The position numbers and the translations under genes were made by a program. The notes beneath the pieces were generated by a model. That model searched no databases and was not told the DNA's origin. It was given only the letters and a program-made list of their open reading frames with translations. This document shows positions 44,821 through 54,163 of a stretch of 64,000 nt of DNA, in pieces. The number at the start of each line of letters is the position of its first letter. Position 1 is the first letter of the stretch. Origin of the DNA: OMII01 sp947467385 (GTDB lineage Bacteria; Bdellovibrionota_C; UBA2361; OMII01); assembly GCA_044360075.1 (NCBI GenBank), contig JBIKLA010000001.1, forward strand, positions 186,001-250,000, written 5' to 3'.

Positions 44821-46662
44821 ATGGGAAGCTCAATGAGTGGCGGAATCGAGCCTAAATCAAAACTGCAGGAGCCTCGCGCTGATGCAGGGCTGTCTTCCGG
44901 CACCACCATCGATGCCTCAGTCTCTCTCCCTAAGATTGAGGCACGGGACGCTCGGGGAAGCTCTCCGGCATGGCATGACCTCAATGTTTCATTCGCCGTT
45001 ATTCCTGAGGGAATGCTCTCTATGCCGCATGTTGATGCGGTGAGGGTCGAGCGGGGAGGGGATTATGCGGTTGCCGTCCTCTATGATGTTAGTCCAGCTG
45101 GCTTGACGTCCCAGCGGCTCTTCAATGACCTGGCAGCTTATCCGAACGTCATCCTGTGCGATCACCACGGCGGTGCTGCTCCGCTGGCCGAAGCTGCTGG
45201 CCGCGAATTGACAGGTGCGCAGCTCGTGTCGGCGGCGCTGCCGGACCTCTGGGCGAAGGGGCTCCTGTCGTTGCCGCACGGAGGGCCGCTCAACCTCGTG
45301 GGCATCACAAGCGCAGGCAACATCGATCCGGACTCGATCCTATGCCGGGTGCTGCTTGAGTCGTTTGCCAATCCGCAGCTTCACGAGAAGGTGTGGCGCC
45401 CAAGGGTGCTCGACAAGCTCGTTGAGGCTGCCCGATTTGGGGACACTACACTTTTTGGCGGGATCGATGTCGAGGGCGTATCCTATGACTCTCTCGGCGA
45501 CGCCGAGAGGCTCGCCATAACGATCCTGGCACTCATCAATGTCGAGAAAGCGAACGTGATTGCCGACCGCTGTTTTGAGTTGGCGGTGCTGCGTAAGAAC
45601 GTGCGCGAGCTATTCAGCGAGAAATTTGGGGAGCTGCCGGAGGAGGGCCGGATGCGCGCCGTGTTCGGCCTTGCGCGGGGATGCTCGCAGTTCTCGTCGA
45701 TGGAGGACCTTCGTGCTTGGCTGCGCCAGGAGCGGGGGGCCCGATATCGTGAGGGCGATGCCGTGAGGAGATCCCTTGAGCGTGAGGCGGCTGAGCGTGC
45801 GCTCTCGTCGGATGGGCAATTTCACGATCTCCGTCAGGAGAAGGTGAGGTCGTTTGTCTTCGCGGAGGTCTCGCGCCGGGACGTTCGGGATCTCTTTGCG
45901 GGAAGTCTAGCTCCGGCAACTGGGTTTGCCGCCACACATCCCCCCCTCTTCGAGCCGGCGGTGATAACGCGGCTCTTTGAGTCTATAAGCATCAAGGTGC
46001 TCGACGCGCTTGAGAGGCCTGAGCGCCACCGCAAAGAGGTCGAGGCCTTCCTTGAAAACCTGAAAGACACCCATGCGCGAGCGAAGAGGGCCTCTGACAC
46101 GGTGGACGGCAAGATAACGATCACTGAGGTCGACCAACCGCTCGAACGTGAGCGGAGCCTGCCGGCCAAGCTTCACGGCTCGCCGATGTTCGACTGGCTA
46201 CGAGAGGCAGCAGCGTCCTTTGGCGACCCGTGGCTGCATATCATGAATCGCCGGGGAAGCCTGGTCGTGTCCGCACGGGTTTCGCGGACAGGAGAGGAGC
46301 GCCCAAACATAAACCTAGGGTGCGCCGCCTTCGTCAAGGATCTCCACGCGCTGGAGCAGGCATCTCTCAAGCGTGCGGTAGATGCGGGCAGGGTGAGCCA
46401 CTCTGAGGAGCCGGCCACGTTTCTCATCAAGCCTAACCTGCTGCTGCCGCTTGGCAGGCCCCACTTCTCCCAGCACGACTTGATAGCGCTGCTGTTGCGG
46501 CACTACGAGGTGCTTGTTCACGCTGAAGGTGCCGCGTCTGATGGGAGCGATAAGGCCCAGATGCCGATGGTCGCCGCGGGTGGCGAGAGAGTCCCGTTTA
46601 GCGGCTCCTACCACTTCGAGGAATATCGCCGAGCGCTTCTTTCTAGGGCGCGGGGAAGTTAA
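44821..46662 (+). CDS. large protein with DHH-phosphoesterase-like domain
   Basis: 613 aa, soluble. Residues about 50-210 resemble a DHH phosphoesterase core: a VAVLYDV strand (Asp89), NVILCDHHGG (DHH at 114-116), an ELTGAQLVSAALPDL helix and then NLVGITSAGNID, where family members usually have GIxTDTG. The usual first motif with two Asp is not found, so the metal site looks partial. Residues about 440-520 (SLVVSARVSRTG, INLGCAAFVKDL) could be a DHHA1-like substrate domain. The middle is helical and charged. Function unknown. The start could be ATG 44821 or 44833. Its 3' end runs antisense into the glycosyltransferase remnant. Confidence 0.65.
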   Translation: MGSSMSGGIEPKSKLQEPRADAGLSSGTTIDASVSLPKIEARDARGSSPAWHDLNVSFAVIPEGMLSMPHVDAVRVERGGDYAVAVLYDVSPAGLTSQRLFNDLAAYPNVILCDHHGGAAPLAEAAGRELTGAQLVSAALPDLWAKGLLSLPHGGPLNLVGITSAGNIDPDSILCRVLLESFANPQLHEKVWRPRVLDKLVEAARFGDTTLFGGIDVEGVSYDSLGDAERLAITILALINVEKANVIADRCFELAVLRKNVRELFSEKFGELPEEGRMRAVFGLARGCSQFSSMEDLRAWLRQERGARYREGDAVRRSLEREAAERALSSDGQFHDLRQEKVRSFVFAEVSRRDVRDLFAGSLAPATGFAATHPPLFEPAVITRLFESISIKVLDALERPERHRKEVEAFLENLKDTHARAKRASDTVDGKITITEVDQPLERERSLPAKLHGSPMFDWLREAAASFGDPWLHIMNRRGSLVVSARVSRTGEERPNINLGCAAFVKDLHALEQASLKRAVDAGRVSHSEEPATFLIKPNLLLPLGRPHFSQHDLIALLLRHYEVLVHAEGAASDGSDKAQMPMVAAGGERVPFSGSYHFEEYRRALLSRARGS

Positions 46663-47000
46663 CGGGCCGCGGCCGAGAGAGGGGTTCCGGGCTGAGCCGG
46701 GGTAACCCCTTGTCGTTAAAGCGCGCCACTATGAAGGGCTTAAGCATCTCGTACCAACTCTTAAACGGCTTAATGTTTGAGCAGCGCTTGCCCGCAGGGG
46801 GATAGCGCATGGTGATTGGCACCTCGGTCCAGTGCACGCCCGTGTCGAGCAAGGCCTTGTCATAGAGGAAGTATTCGAGGCCGCACGTGTCGAGGCACGG
46901 GGCATGCTAGTCGAACGTTGCCCTCGATATGAGCGGGAGCTTGAATGAGCCGTATCCGCAGGTGGCGTCGGTCACGGTTTGCGACGGGAGTGTGACGGGG
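46643..47000 (-). pseudogene. remnant of a GT2-type glycosyltransferase (C-terminal part, with internal stop)
   Basis: On the minus strand, directly after the sigma-factor stop and in the same frame, the translation reads CPVTLPSQTVTDATCGYGSF and KLPLISRATFD, then a TAG at 46909-46907. It resumes HAPCLDTCGLEYFLYDKALL and TGVHWTEVPITMRYPPAGKR, and ends near KPFKSWYEMLKPFIV. The EVPI...YPP...KPFKSW stretch resembles the C-terminus of family-2 glycosyltransferases (dolichol-phosphate-mannose-synthase type). The catalytic N-terminal two thirds are absent. It is therefore a broken gene end, or less likely carries a sequencing error at the stop. Confidence 0.65.
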
Positions 47001-47002
47001 CA

Positions 47003-48751
47003 CTAGCTGGCAGACGGCAGGTAGCGTGAGAGCGCGGCAAATCTCTCCTCTCGCCTGCTGAGCTTGTAGAGCGAGAGAAAAGCTTTCGCCTGAAGCTGCC
47101 GGATGCGCTCTCTCGTGAGGCTCAGGCGTTGGCCGACCTCCACGAGCGTCAACGGAGGATTCCCATCCAGCCCAAAGCGCATCGTGACGATGGAACGCAA
47201 GCGCTCTGGGAGATGCCGCAAGGCTTGCTGTACCAGATCTTTCAGCTCGTCTAGGCCAGCTTCATGCTCAATGTCTGGGCTGCTCGGGTCTGGGACGAGG
47301 CTGCCGAGCGTTGAATGATTAAGGTCGCCTGCAGGGGCGTCCATGCTTCGCGTGCTGGTTGTGAGAGGGTAGAGGGAGATTACCTCTTCTGCGGTCAGGC
47401 CGGTGCGCTGCGCGAGCTGCCGCAGGTCGGGTTTGCCCGTTTCCTGCCGCATCGCCTGGTGAATCTTAACGACCGCAGAGATTCGGTACGCTGGGAGGCT
47501 GACTACGCGGCCCATAAAGTGCTGAGAGCGATCCGTTACCTGCCGCACCCAGAAGGTTGCATACGTGCCGAGCTTACAGCCTGAATCCGGATCGTATTTT
47601 TCTATGCCCTTCATGAGCCCCATGACCCCCTCCTGCACGAGGTCATCCCTGTTCTTCATGAGCCTCTGGGAGCGGTTGATGGTCGTGTAGATGAGGCCTG
47701 TGTTGCAGAGAACGAGGTAGTCCTTTACCGCCAGGTAGGGGATTTGAAGGGATGTGAGGCGCGAAATAGTCTCGTGAACCTTGAGGGCGCGGCCCCCGAG
47801 GCTCCTTTGGAGGAGCAGGCAGGCGGCTGCGTCCGGATCGTCCGCGAGTTTGGCCTCCTCGACGGACTTGTGCCGACACAAGACCTTCGACTCCAGGAGC
47901 GCCAGGGTCGCAGATCTCTTGGCGGCCTCGCTCATGAATCGCAGGCAATCGTGAGGAGTAGCCGGCACCTCAAGCAAGGCAAGGGCGATCTGGATGCGCT
48001 TTTTCTCCGGCAGCTCATAGAAGTCCTTCTTTCCTCGCACCTGATCGATCAGCTGAAGCGCCTGCTTGATGCGCTTTGATACCTCGGCAGCAGGCTCTTC
48101 TTGTGACTTGTTGGAGAAAACATTCAGGTTTGGGTTAAGACCTTCAGCCATGACCCTGCGCAGTTCGGCAACACGCTCGGACTGAAACTGCGGAATCTCA
48201 AAAAGCTTTGCCCAAAACTCGCGGCGAAATATGGCCATTGCGCGGGTGAGCTCGATCTCCTGTTTGCGGGACAGAAGCGGGGCAGGGGCGGGGCAATGCT
48301 CGATGCCGTCCTTAAGGCCCGAAGTGCGCCCCGAGAGGTCGAGCAGGTGGAGCCGCAATCCCTTTACCTCAGACTTGCAGGCTGTCACGGTAGCGCGCAT
48401 TTCAGCGTTCAGGTTTGTTGTTTTTACGGACAGGATCCCCTTCCATGCCACCTCCGCCTGCTCAACGGCTGCGCTCAAGCTGCCGGCCATCGAAGCGCGC
48501 GCGTGGGAAGTTGAGGCTGTAATGAGATCGGTCAGTGAGGGCGCGAGAAGCGACATCCTTTTAAGCAGGTGCAGCTCGCTTTCAGCGGCCGCGACTGCCA
48601 GCTCTGCCTTGGAGGGAGGTCGGGTTGTCGCCCGAGTGGATGACTTGTGGAGCGGCTTCGTGCGGCTGGAATCTTTGGATTCCTTAGGGGCGCTAGTATT
48701 CTTAGCGGTCCGCTGCGCGGGTTTCGAGGATGTAGGCTGAGCTCTTCCCAT
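47003..48751 (-). CDS. divergent sigma-70-family RNA polymerase sigma factor
   Basis: 582 aa. A Lys/Ser/Thr-rich N-terminus (about 50 aa) and a long unassigned helical region precede region 1.2 (LLSRKQEIELTRAM). Region 2 is at about 350-415 (NRDDLVQEGVMGLMKGIEKY, then LGTYATFWVRQVTDRSQHFM). Region 3 is LRQLAQRTGLTAEEVISLY, and region 4 LPERLRSIVTMRFGLDGNPP with the HTH TLVEVGQRLSLTRERIRQLQ. Region 2.4 departs from the housekeeping YATWWIRQAITRA, so promoter choice likely differs. It is a group 2-like alternative sigma factor. The start has no clear ribosome site, but a hairpin lies just upstream. Confidence 0.92.
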   Translation of the reverse strand: MGRAQPTSSKPAQRTAKNTSAPKESKDSSRTKPLHKSSTRATTRPPSKAELAVAAAESELHLLKRMSLLAPSLTDLITASTSHARASMAGSLSAAVEQAEVAWKGILSVKTTNLNAEMRATVTACKSEVKGLRLHLLDLSGRTSGLKDGIEHCPAPAPLLSRKQEIELTRAMAIFRREFWAKLFEIPQFQSERVAELRRVMAEGLNPNLNVFSNKSQEEPAAEVSKRIKQALQLIDQVRGKKDFYELPEKKRIQIALALLEVPATPHDCLRFMSEAAKRSATLALLESKVLCRHKSVEEAKLADDPDAAACLLLQRSLGGRALKVHETISRLTSLQIPYLAVKDYLVLCNTGLIYTTINRSQRLMKNRDDLVQEGVMGLMKGIEKYDPDSGCKLGTYATFWVRQVTDRSQHFMGRVVSLPAYRISAVVKIHQAMRQETGKPDLRQLAQRTGLTAEEVISLYPLTTSTRSMDAPAGDLNHSTLGSLVPDPSSPDIEHEAGLDELKDLVQQALRHLPERLRSIVTMRFGLDGNPPLTLVEVGQRLSLTRERIRQLQAKAFLSLYKLSRREERFAALSRYLPSAS

Positions 48752-48767
48752 ACGCGCGGTTCGAGTG

Positions 48768-48801
48768 TCCCCCTGATTGAGGTCGGAGGTTACCAGGGGG
48801 A
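48768..48801 (-). promoter_or_regulatory. hairpin in the sigma-factor leader
   Basis: TCCCCCTG and CAGGGGGA form a perfect 8-bp stem around an 18-base loop, 17-50 bp upstream of the sigma ATG. It could be an operator or a translational control hairpin; no ribosome site is otherwise visible there. Confidence 0.4.
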
Positions 48802-48895
48802 GTCGCCAAAGGAAACAGGCAAAGGATTAAGGCCGTTGTTGCCGCATGACGAGAGATAGCAGGGGCCGCGTCAGCGGCTAACGCCTAACGGCTGC

Positions 48896-48932
48896 CCTGT
48901 GTGTTTCAGTTCGAAATAGCACAGGCCTTTTT
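48896..48932 (+). terminator. terminator-like hairpin not linked to an upstream gene
   Basis: CCTGTG and TTTC pair with GAAA and CACAGG (with a small internal loop), followed by CCTTTTT. No rightward gene ends here, so it may end an unannotated small RNA or act as an attenuator for the gene at 49067. Confidence 0.4.
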
Positions 48933-49066
48933 GGGCGGGAGAATCTGCTTTGTTGCGCGCCCCTCCAAACCTAGAATCAACAGATAAGAGAGGTTTTCGG
49001 GCCCGCTTCAAGAAGCAGGCTCCTCGTGACCCCGCGGGTTGTTAGCCGCGCGAGCCGAAGGGAGTA

Positions 49067-50926
49067 ATGTTGTTGAGCTTGTGTTTCCGGGTTTTTCGCC
49101 AGCAGTTGACGGGTGGAGCCTTCGTCGCCGCTGCCGCCCTGTGCGTGCCTTCTCTTGCGCAAGCCGCCCCCGAATCATGGTTCGCCCCAAGTTTCTCAGT
49201 TGAGGGCCCCGCCGCCGCAGGCCGATTTGGGGAGGCGCTTTCCTGCAGCAAGGCTTCGGGGGCGACCGCGCAACGCTCCTTCGTGGCTGTTGGCGCTCCT
49301 GGGTCCTCGGATGGGAGCGGAAGCGTGCATGTGTACGACTCGGACCAACCTGCGGCCCCCGTCCAAATCATCACGCCCCCGTCGGGACGGGCAATCCTCG
49401 AAGTAGCCGACACGCCGTCGCCGCCGACCACGGAAGTCCCAAAACGCTTCGGCGCTGCTGTTGCCTTCATTTCCGATATTAACGGCGATGGCGCCGATGA
49501 TCTTGCCGTCGGAGAGCCACGCGGGGAGGGGCAGCTGGGGTATGTGCACGTGTACGGCAGCAGCCTCACAGGCGAGACGATCGGCTTCTCGCTGTGCCAG
49601 TCCGCTAGCGGCGAGCAGTCCTTTGGCTCGGCGCTCCTCGCCCTACGGGGGCCGCAGGCCGTCCCGGGTGGCGCGCACCTCGTTGTGTCTGCGCCGCTGG
49701 GCGGTAGCACCTACGGGCTTGACCTCTCGGATGCCTGCTCCGGCCTGATTCGCGCCGCGCCACAGTTCACGTCAACGGGAAACGCCGGCCGATTCGGCGC
49801 CGCACTTGGCGAGGTCCCAGACACCGTCATGGGCAGCGGGGACGGGGCAACGGACGTTCTCGTCGGGCAGCCCGAAGCTGTTCCGGGGTCCTCGGGCAGG
49901 GTGCATCACCTCAGCAGCAGCGCATCCCAGGCAGAATTCTCCCGGGCGATGGAGGCGGCATACGGGGCGTCGATCGGCACGAGCTACCAGTCAAACTTCG
50001 TCGCTGTCGGCAGCCCGCGCCGGAGTGCAGGGCTAGGCGGAGTCGATATCTCCAACGGCTCCACAGGGATCGTGTGCACTGCCCAGCAGTCGCCGCCCGG
50101 GCTGTCGCAGCAGTTCGGACAGTCCGTGGCTAACCTAGACACCTCGTTTGGGTCGCTTTTTAGGGACAGAAATCTTGTTACGTTCGCGGCGTACAGCTCG
50201 GAGGTCAAGACCGGTGGTTCGGTCTCGCTGTTTTCGTTCGACGGAAGGCATTGCGCCGCTGCGTTCCAGGTCAACAACTGCCAGCTCGATCCGTCCCAGG
50301 AGCAGGGCAAGGTCATCATTGGGGGCAGCGACTGCCAGATCCGCCGCGGCGGCGTATTGAGGCCCGCCATGCTCTTTAGCTCTCCAGGTTGGCTCGGGAA
50401 CAGGGGCCGTGTTGATGCCGTGCTTGCGGGGACGGAGCGGCCGTCACCACGGGCGTGCGCCGATACGGTCAATCCGCCGCCGCCTTCGCCGACGCCAAAG
50501 ACAATTGTGATTGAGCCTGGCTCCAGCAAGCTGCCTGCCCCGTCGGTAAAGGTTGGCGGAGGGCAGGTGCAGATTACCATGCCGAAGCTCGTGCCGAAGC
50601 TCACCGGCAAGGCCTACCAAAAGGCGCTCTCTCAGCTGATCGACAAGGGCCTATCGCGTGCGGAGGCCGTGAAAGCCCTCAAACAGCTTAAGGTGACCTA
50701 CGTCATCCGGATCGTCAGAATCACGCCCAATGGCGCAGTCTCGACGATGGGCCGCCGAGGCCGCTCTTACATGTCAACGAGAGTGTCGAACTCGAACAGA
50801 TCTGTAATCAAGCTTCCGCCAGGCCAGTATGCCGCGTCGTATCAGGGAAATATCTCAACAAAGAGTCCGCCCATAAAGCTAGGGTCAACACAGCCCAGCA
50901 AGTCGACGACGTTCAGGATCCGCTAG
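49067..50926 (+). CDS. secreted FG-GAP/integrin-alpha-repeat protein
   Basis: 619 aa with a signal peptide (GGAFVAAAALCVPSLAQA). FG-GAP beta-propeller repeats fill about residues 35-440: FGEALSCSKASG, FGAAVAFISDINGDGADDLA (with the calcium-binding DxNxDGxxD), FGSALLALRG, FGAALGEVPD and FGQSVANLD. A Pro-rich linker (NPPPPSPTPK) leads to a C-terminal domain with KAYQKALSQLIDKGLSRAEA and a Ser/Lys-rich beta end. Such proteins bind ligands or surfaces outside the cell. It is convergent with ileS. Confidence 0.85.
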   Translation: MLLSLCFRVFRQQLTGGAFVAAAALCVPSLAQAAPESWFAPSFSVEGPAAAGRFGEALSCSKASGATAQRSFVAVGAPGSSDGSGSVHVYDSDQPAAPVQIITPPSGRAILEVADTPSPPTTEVPKRFGAAVAFISDINGDGADDLAVGEPRGEGQLGYVHVYGSSLTGETIGFSLCQSASGEQSFGSALLALRGPQAVPGGAHLVVSAPLGGSTYGLDLSDACSGLIRAAPQFTSTGNAGRFGAALGEVPDTVMGSGDGATDVLVGQPEAVPGSSGRVHHLSSSASQAEFSRAMEAAYGASIGTSYQSNFVAVGSPRRSAGLGGVDISNGSTGIVCTAQQSPPGLSQQFGQSVANLDTSFGSLFRDRNLVTFAAYSSEVKTGGSVSLFSFDGRHCAAAFQVNNCQLDPSQEQGKVIIGGSDCQIRRGGVLRPAMLFSSPGWLGNRGRVDAVLAGTERPSPRACADTVNPPPPSPTPKTIVIEPGSSKLPAPSVKVGGGQVQITMPKLVPKLTGKAYQKALSQLIDKGLSRAEAVKALKQLKVTYVIRIVRITPNGAVSTMGRRGRSYMSTRVSNSNRSVIKLPPGQYAASYQGNISTKSPPIKLGSTQPSKSTTFRIR

Positions 50927-50934
50927 TCGAACCG

Positions 50935-53900
50935 TTAGCGGTCGTCCGGACTCAGCTTGCGAATAGCTATGGTCACCTTCCAGTCGTCGATCTCTTCGTC
51001 GGCGACAGCATCGCCCGCCGTCGGCGGTAAAGCTTCGGCGGTGAGGCTCACTGCGAGCGTCTCGGAGCGGATGTGCTCCTCCTGCTTCGCAAGGGATTGG
51101 CTCAGGTCCTCCGGCGCGTGGAATCGGATCTCGATTCGATCTGAGATGTGGAGGTCCGCTTCCTTGCGCATGCGCTGTATGCGGTTGACGAACTCGCGGG
51201 CGAGGCCTTCCGCGACGAGCTCTGGCGTGAGTGTGGTGTCAAAGAACACGGTGACGCCCCCAGCAGTCTCGATGGCGAGGCCGTGTTTGGGCTTGCGCTC
51301 GATCAGGAAGGCCGATGCCGTAAGCGACTGCCCCGCAACGGCCAGGGATCCGCCGTCCTCAAGGTCGAGGATCTCTTTGCGGCTGAGCTTTGAGATAGCC
51401 TTGCTAACCTCTCCTAGGTTTTTGCCGAAGATCGGGCCAAGCACCGGGAAGTTCGGCTTGATGGCGAGGTCGACGTAGTTCTCTTCGTGCGACGAGAAGA
51501 CCACCTCCTTGACATTGAGTTCCTCCATAATGTGGGAGCCGTGCTCGCGCAGCACCCGGGCGTCGTCGCCGTTGCGGGTGATGACGGTGATGGAGCTGAG
51601 TGGCTGCCGCACCTTCATCTTTTCCTGCGCTCGAAGCGACCGGCCGAGCCCAACGACCTTCATGATGAGCGCCATGTCGCGCTCAAGCTGGGTGTCGGTG
51701 AGCTTTGGGTCTGCAACGGGGTAATCCGTCAGGTGCACGCTCTCGGGAGCTCCCGGCGTGAGGGTCGAGAGATTGCGGTAGACCTCTTCCGTCACGAACG
51801 GAATGAACGGCGCCAGCGCCTGTGAGAGCTTCACGAGAACAGTAAAGAGCGTGTCGTACCCAGCGGTCTTGTCACGGGCATCGTCAGACCAGAAGCGGCG
51901 GCGTGAGCGCCGCACGTACCAGTTGGTGAGCTCCTCAACAAACTCAAGGAGGGCAGGCAGGACGGCGTAGAGCCGATACTGCTCCATCTCCCGCTCGATC
52001 GAGGCGAGCAGTGTCTGAAGGCGCGAGAGCACCCAGCGGTCGAGCACGTTGGTTGAGGCAGCAGCCCCCTTTGTCGGCGAGTAGCCGTCAACCGAGGCAT
52101 AGGTGGTAAAGAACGAATAGACGTTCCAGAATGGGAGGAGGGCCTGGCGCACCACCTCCTTCACTCCGGCCTCAGAGAACCGCAGCGTCTCAGCGCGAAC
52201 GGCTGGAGAGTTGATAAGGTAGAGGCGCAGGGCATCGGCTCCGTGCGCGTTCATAACGTCGGTCGGATCGGGGTAGTTCTTGAGCCGCTTCGACATCTTC
52301 TTTCCGTCCTCGGCCAGGATCATGCCGTTGACGATGCAGTTCTTGAACGGAGCCTTGCCGAACAGGGCGGTTGAGAGAACCATCAGGGTGTAGAACCAGC
52401 CACGCGTCTGGTCGAGGCCCTCGGCGATGAAGTCCGCCGGAAAGCTTTTCTCAAAGAGGTCCTTATTCTCGAACGGATAGTGAAGCTGTCCGTACGGCAT
52501 CGAGCCAGACTCAAACCAGCAGTCGAGAACCTCGGGTACCCTGCGCATCTCGCCTTTGCAGCTCGCGCACGCCCAGGTCAGCTCGTCAACGAAGTGCTTG
52601 TGGAGGTCCGTCACCTTCGAGCCGCTCTTCTCCTCAAGTTCGGCCTTTGAGCCAAGGCACTCAAGGGAGCCGCAGCCGGCGCAGCGCCAAATCGGGAGCG
52701 GGTTGCCCCAGAAGCGGTTGCGGGACATGTTCCAGTCCCGGGCATTAGCGAGCCAGTTGCCGAAGCGCCCATCCTTAATGTGGTCCGGAACCCAGCGGAT
52801 GGTGTCGTTGTTCTTGACCATCGCATCTTGCAGGTCTTCGACCTTCACATACCACGCGGAAACCGCACGATACATGAGTGGAGTGTCCGAGCGATCGCAG
52901 TGCGGATAGGAATGGGAGATCACATCCTGCTTGAACATGAGTCCTTCGGACTTGAGGCGCTGCATAATCGCCTTGTCGGCCTCCTTGAAGTTGGTGCCGT
53001 GCAGCTCAGGTATCACGTCGGTGAAGCTGCCCTCGCGGTCGATCGGGTCTACCGGGTCGATTCCGTGCGCTCGGCAGACGCGATAGTCGTCCTCGCCGAA
53101 CGCCGGAGCCTGATGAACGATGCCGGTGCCGTCCTCGGTCGTGACATAGCCATCGACCAGCACCTTGAATGAGCCAGAGGCCTTGCGATCCGCGAAGTAG
53201 GGGAAGAGAGGGGTGTAGGTAAGCCCTGCGAGGTCGCTCCCCTTCATCTGCCGAACGATCTCGTAGTCGCCCTTGTTCTTAAAGTAGGCTGGCAGGCGCG
53301 CCTCGGCCAGGATGACGTGCTCGCCGTCCTTGGCCTTCACCTCGACGTAGTCGATATCCGGGCCTACGCACACGGCGAGGTTCGAAATCAGCGTCCACGG
53401 GGTCGTGGTCCAGGCCAAGATCGAGCACTGCGGCCTCTCTGTGAGCTTGAAGCGGACGGTCACTGAAGGATCCTGGACCGTCTTATAGTTGGATCCGGCC
53501 TCAAAGTTTGAGAGCGGGGTTGCGAGCCGCCACGAGTAGGGCATGACGCGCAGGCCTTCGTAGATCCGGCCGTTATCCCAAAGCCGTTTAAAGACCCACC
53601 ACACGGACTCCATGAAGTTGAGGTCCAGAGTTTTGTAGTCGTTGTCGAAGTCGATCCATCGGCCAAGCCGGCCGGTGACCTCGCGCCACTCTGCCACAAA
53701 CTGAAACACATTTGCGCGGCACTCTTCGTTGTAGCGCGCGACGCCATATTTGAGCACATCGGTGCGGCCCTTGAGGTTGAGGTTCTTCTCGACGATCATC
53801 TCGATCGGGAGGCCGTGTGTGTCCCATCCGAAGCGGCGCTCGACGTAATTGCCCTTCATCGTTTGGTAGCGGGGCACGATGTCCTTAATGGTGCCGGCGA

Positions 53901-54075
53901 TGAGGTGCCCGTAGTGCGGCGTGCCAGTGGCGAAGGGCGGCCCGTCGAAGAAGCGAAAATGTGGCCCGTTCTCGCGAAGCTCAAGAGACTTCTTAAAAAT
54001 ATTGCCGCTATCCCAGAATGATCGAACTTCAGTTTCGAGAGCGGGGAATTGGACGTCTGGCTTGGCGACTTTCAT
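50935..54075 (-). CDS. ileS: isoleucyl-tRNA synthetase, long form
   Basis: 1046 aa. Class-I signature PPFATGTPHYGHLIAGTIKD (HYGH for HIGH at residues 54-57) and GKKMSKRLKNYPDP (KMSKS loop) fit IleS. The WGWD-type FGWDTHGLPIEMIVE and the length fit the eukaryote-like class, which lacks the usual C-terminal zinc finger and in known cases resists mupirocin. It charges tRNA-Ile and edits Val in the CP1 domain. A promoter with 17-bp spacing lies about 90 bp upstream. Confidence 0.95.
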   Translation of the reverse strand: MKVAKPDVQFPALETEVRSFWDSGNIFKKSLELRENGPHFRFFDGPPFATGTPHYGHLIAGTIKDIVPRYQTMKGNYVERRFGWDTHGLPIEMIVEKNLNLKGRTDVLKYGVARYNEECRANVFQFVAEWREVTGRLGRWIDFDNDYKTLDLNFMESVWWVFKRLWDNGRIYEGLRVMPYSWRLATPLSNFEAGSNYKTVQDPSVTVRFKLTERPQCSILAWTTTPWTLISNLAVCVGPDIDYVEVKAKDGEHVILAEARLPAYFKNKGDYEIVRQMKGSDLAGLTYTPLFPYFADRKASGSFKVLVDGYVTTEDGTGIVHQAPAFGEDDYRVCRAHGIDPVDPIDREGSFTDVIPELHGTNFKEADKAIMQRLKSEGLMFKQDVISHSYPHCDRSDTPLMYRAVSAWYVKVEDLQDAMVKNNDTIRWVPDHIKDGRFGNWLANARDWNMSRNRFWGNPLPIWRCAGCGSLECLGSKAELEEKSGSKVTDLHKHFVDELTWACASCKGEMRRVPEVLDCWFESGSMPYGQLHYPFENKDLFEKSFPADFIAEGLDQTRGWFYTLMVLSTALFGKAPFKNCIVNGMILAEDGKKMSKRLKNYPDPTDVMNAHGADALRLYLINSPAVRAETLRFSEAGVKEVVRQALLPFWNVYSFFTTYASVDGYSPTKGAAASTNVLDRWVLSRLQTLLASIEREMEQYRLYAVLPALLEFVEELTNWYVRRSRRRFWSDDARDKTAGYDTLFTVLVKLSQALAPFIPFVTEEVYRNLSTLTPGAPESVHLTDYPVADPKLTDTQLERDMALIMKVVGLGRSLRAQEKMKVRQPLSSITVITRNGDDARVLREHGSHIMEELNVKEVVFSSHEENYVDLAIKPNFPVLGPIFGKNLGEVSKAISKLSRKEILDLEDGGSLAVAGQSLTASAFLIERKPKHGLAIETAGGVTVFFDTTLTPELVAEGLAREFVNRIQRMRKEADLHISDRIEIRFHAPEDLSQSLAKQEEHIRSETLAVSLTAEALPPTAGDAVADEEIDDWKVTIAIRKLSPDDR

Positions 54076-54163
54076 GGAGCAAACAACCCTTGCATGTGAC
54101 TTGGCGTGGCCGGTCCCTAGTGTGCCTCAGCGGGCGGGAGCGATCAAACACGCTAACCCGTTG

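Larger units (their letters stand above)
48752..49066. other. 315-bp divergent spacer between sigma factor and FG-GAP gene
   Basis: Holds a hairpin next to the sigma start, a terminator-like structure reading rightward near 48896-48932, and a pair of similar short segments (GGCTAACG / CTAACGGC) near 48876-48893. No coding frame is supported. Confidence 0.5.
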
